5,034 nucleotides of DNA, from the NCBI GenBank assembly GCA_013812565.1, contig JACCTF010000455.1, positions 1-5,034 of the forward strand, read 5' to 3'. The notes under the pieces are model-generated. The model worked only from the letters and a program-made list of their open reading frames with translations, was not told the DNA's origin and did no database searches. The translations under genes were made by a program, and so were the position numbers. Of this stretch, positions 4,832-5,034 are shown piece by piece. The DNA is from Pyrinomonadaceae bacterium (GTDB lineage Bacteria; Acidobacteriota; Blastocatellia; Pyrinomonadales; Pyrinomonadaceae). Numbering within the stretch: the stretch's first letter is position 1; each line of letters starts with the position of its first letter.

Positions 4832-5034
4832 AGCTGGTCCATTCTATCCGGCGAGCGGTGCGAAACAAAAGAGATGGGAAAGCTACAGTGAGATCGCTGA
4901 GGCTGTCATCCAAGCGGTCCTTTCGTTCCCGGTGGGATTACCATTGTCACTTCTGGGGAGACGTTCACGCGGATAAAACATTTCGACTCAGCTGGTTAAC
5001 GGATTTCACAGCTTCATCATTGTAATACCGGTAA
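4832..5034. other. Right-end stretch, no supported gene, one operator-like word
   Basis: Two plus-strand frames stay open here without a start codon or Shine-Dalgarno (one includes SYSEIAEAVIQAVLSFPVG, the other ends WLTDFTASSL at a TAA), so neither can be called. The final bases, TGTAATACCGGTAA (5021-5034), share the 9-bp word TGTAATACC with 2809-2817 in the par operator and contain the palindrome TACCGGTA (5026-5033). Confidence 0.35.

Noticed and set aside
1..5034. CRISPR array, tRNA, rRNA, insertion sequence or integrase
   Set aside because: I saw no regularly spaced long repeats, cloverleaf or rRNA motifs, transposase-like frames or flanking terminal inverted repeats on either strand.

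Overview
The window is bacterial DNA of middling GC content that looks like accessory or plasmid-type sequence. The left half is an ordered, intact set of minus-strand genes. The right half is gene-poor and full of broken genes. No host can be named with confidence. Pairing of a UPF0175 antitoxin with a DUF3368 PIN toxin is common in Cyanobacteria, Chloroflexota, Acidobacteriota and some archaea. My impression that the decayed gene at 3643-4294 resembles acidobacterial hypothetical proteins is from memory and unverified.

Layout. Positions 1-179 (minus) hold the start of a small unrecognised gene that runs off the left edge, behind a good ribosome binding site. Positions 403-1175 (minus) are a complete toxin-antitoxin pair, antitoxin first, with a 4-base ATGA overlap. 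Positions 1176-1520 contain no gene with a usable start, but the antitoxin frame stays open through most of it. Positions 1521-2709 (minus) are a partition operon: a 250-residue ParA ATPase followed, with a 14-base overlap, by a 149-residue ribbon-helix-helix (RHH) partner with a low-complexity N-terminal half. Positions 2754-2842 form the control region, with a promoter-like element and 8-bp direct repeats (consensus TAATACCA) that I take to be the RHH protein's operator and probably its centromere.

Right of about 2850 the sequence is disordered. A 5'-truncated coding remnant (3014-3247, minus) abuts an unrecognised plus-strand gene (body about 3263-3646). That gene ends tail-to-tail, with overlapping stop codons, against a minus-strand gene that can be followed from 4294 to 3643 only by changing reading frame four times. 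A further small minus-strand gene (4831-4541) is cut by one amber codon. The last 200 bases carry no supported gene but end in a sequence resembling one operator unit.

Together, ParA plus RHH adaptor plus toxin-antitoxin is a classic stability cassette for a plasmid or integrated element. I see no replication initiator, relaxase, transposase, integrase, CRISPR array, rRNA or tRNA. Joining the right end of the window to the left end keeps the edge gene open to a stop codon, which is compatible with a small circle but is weak evidence.
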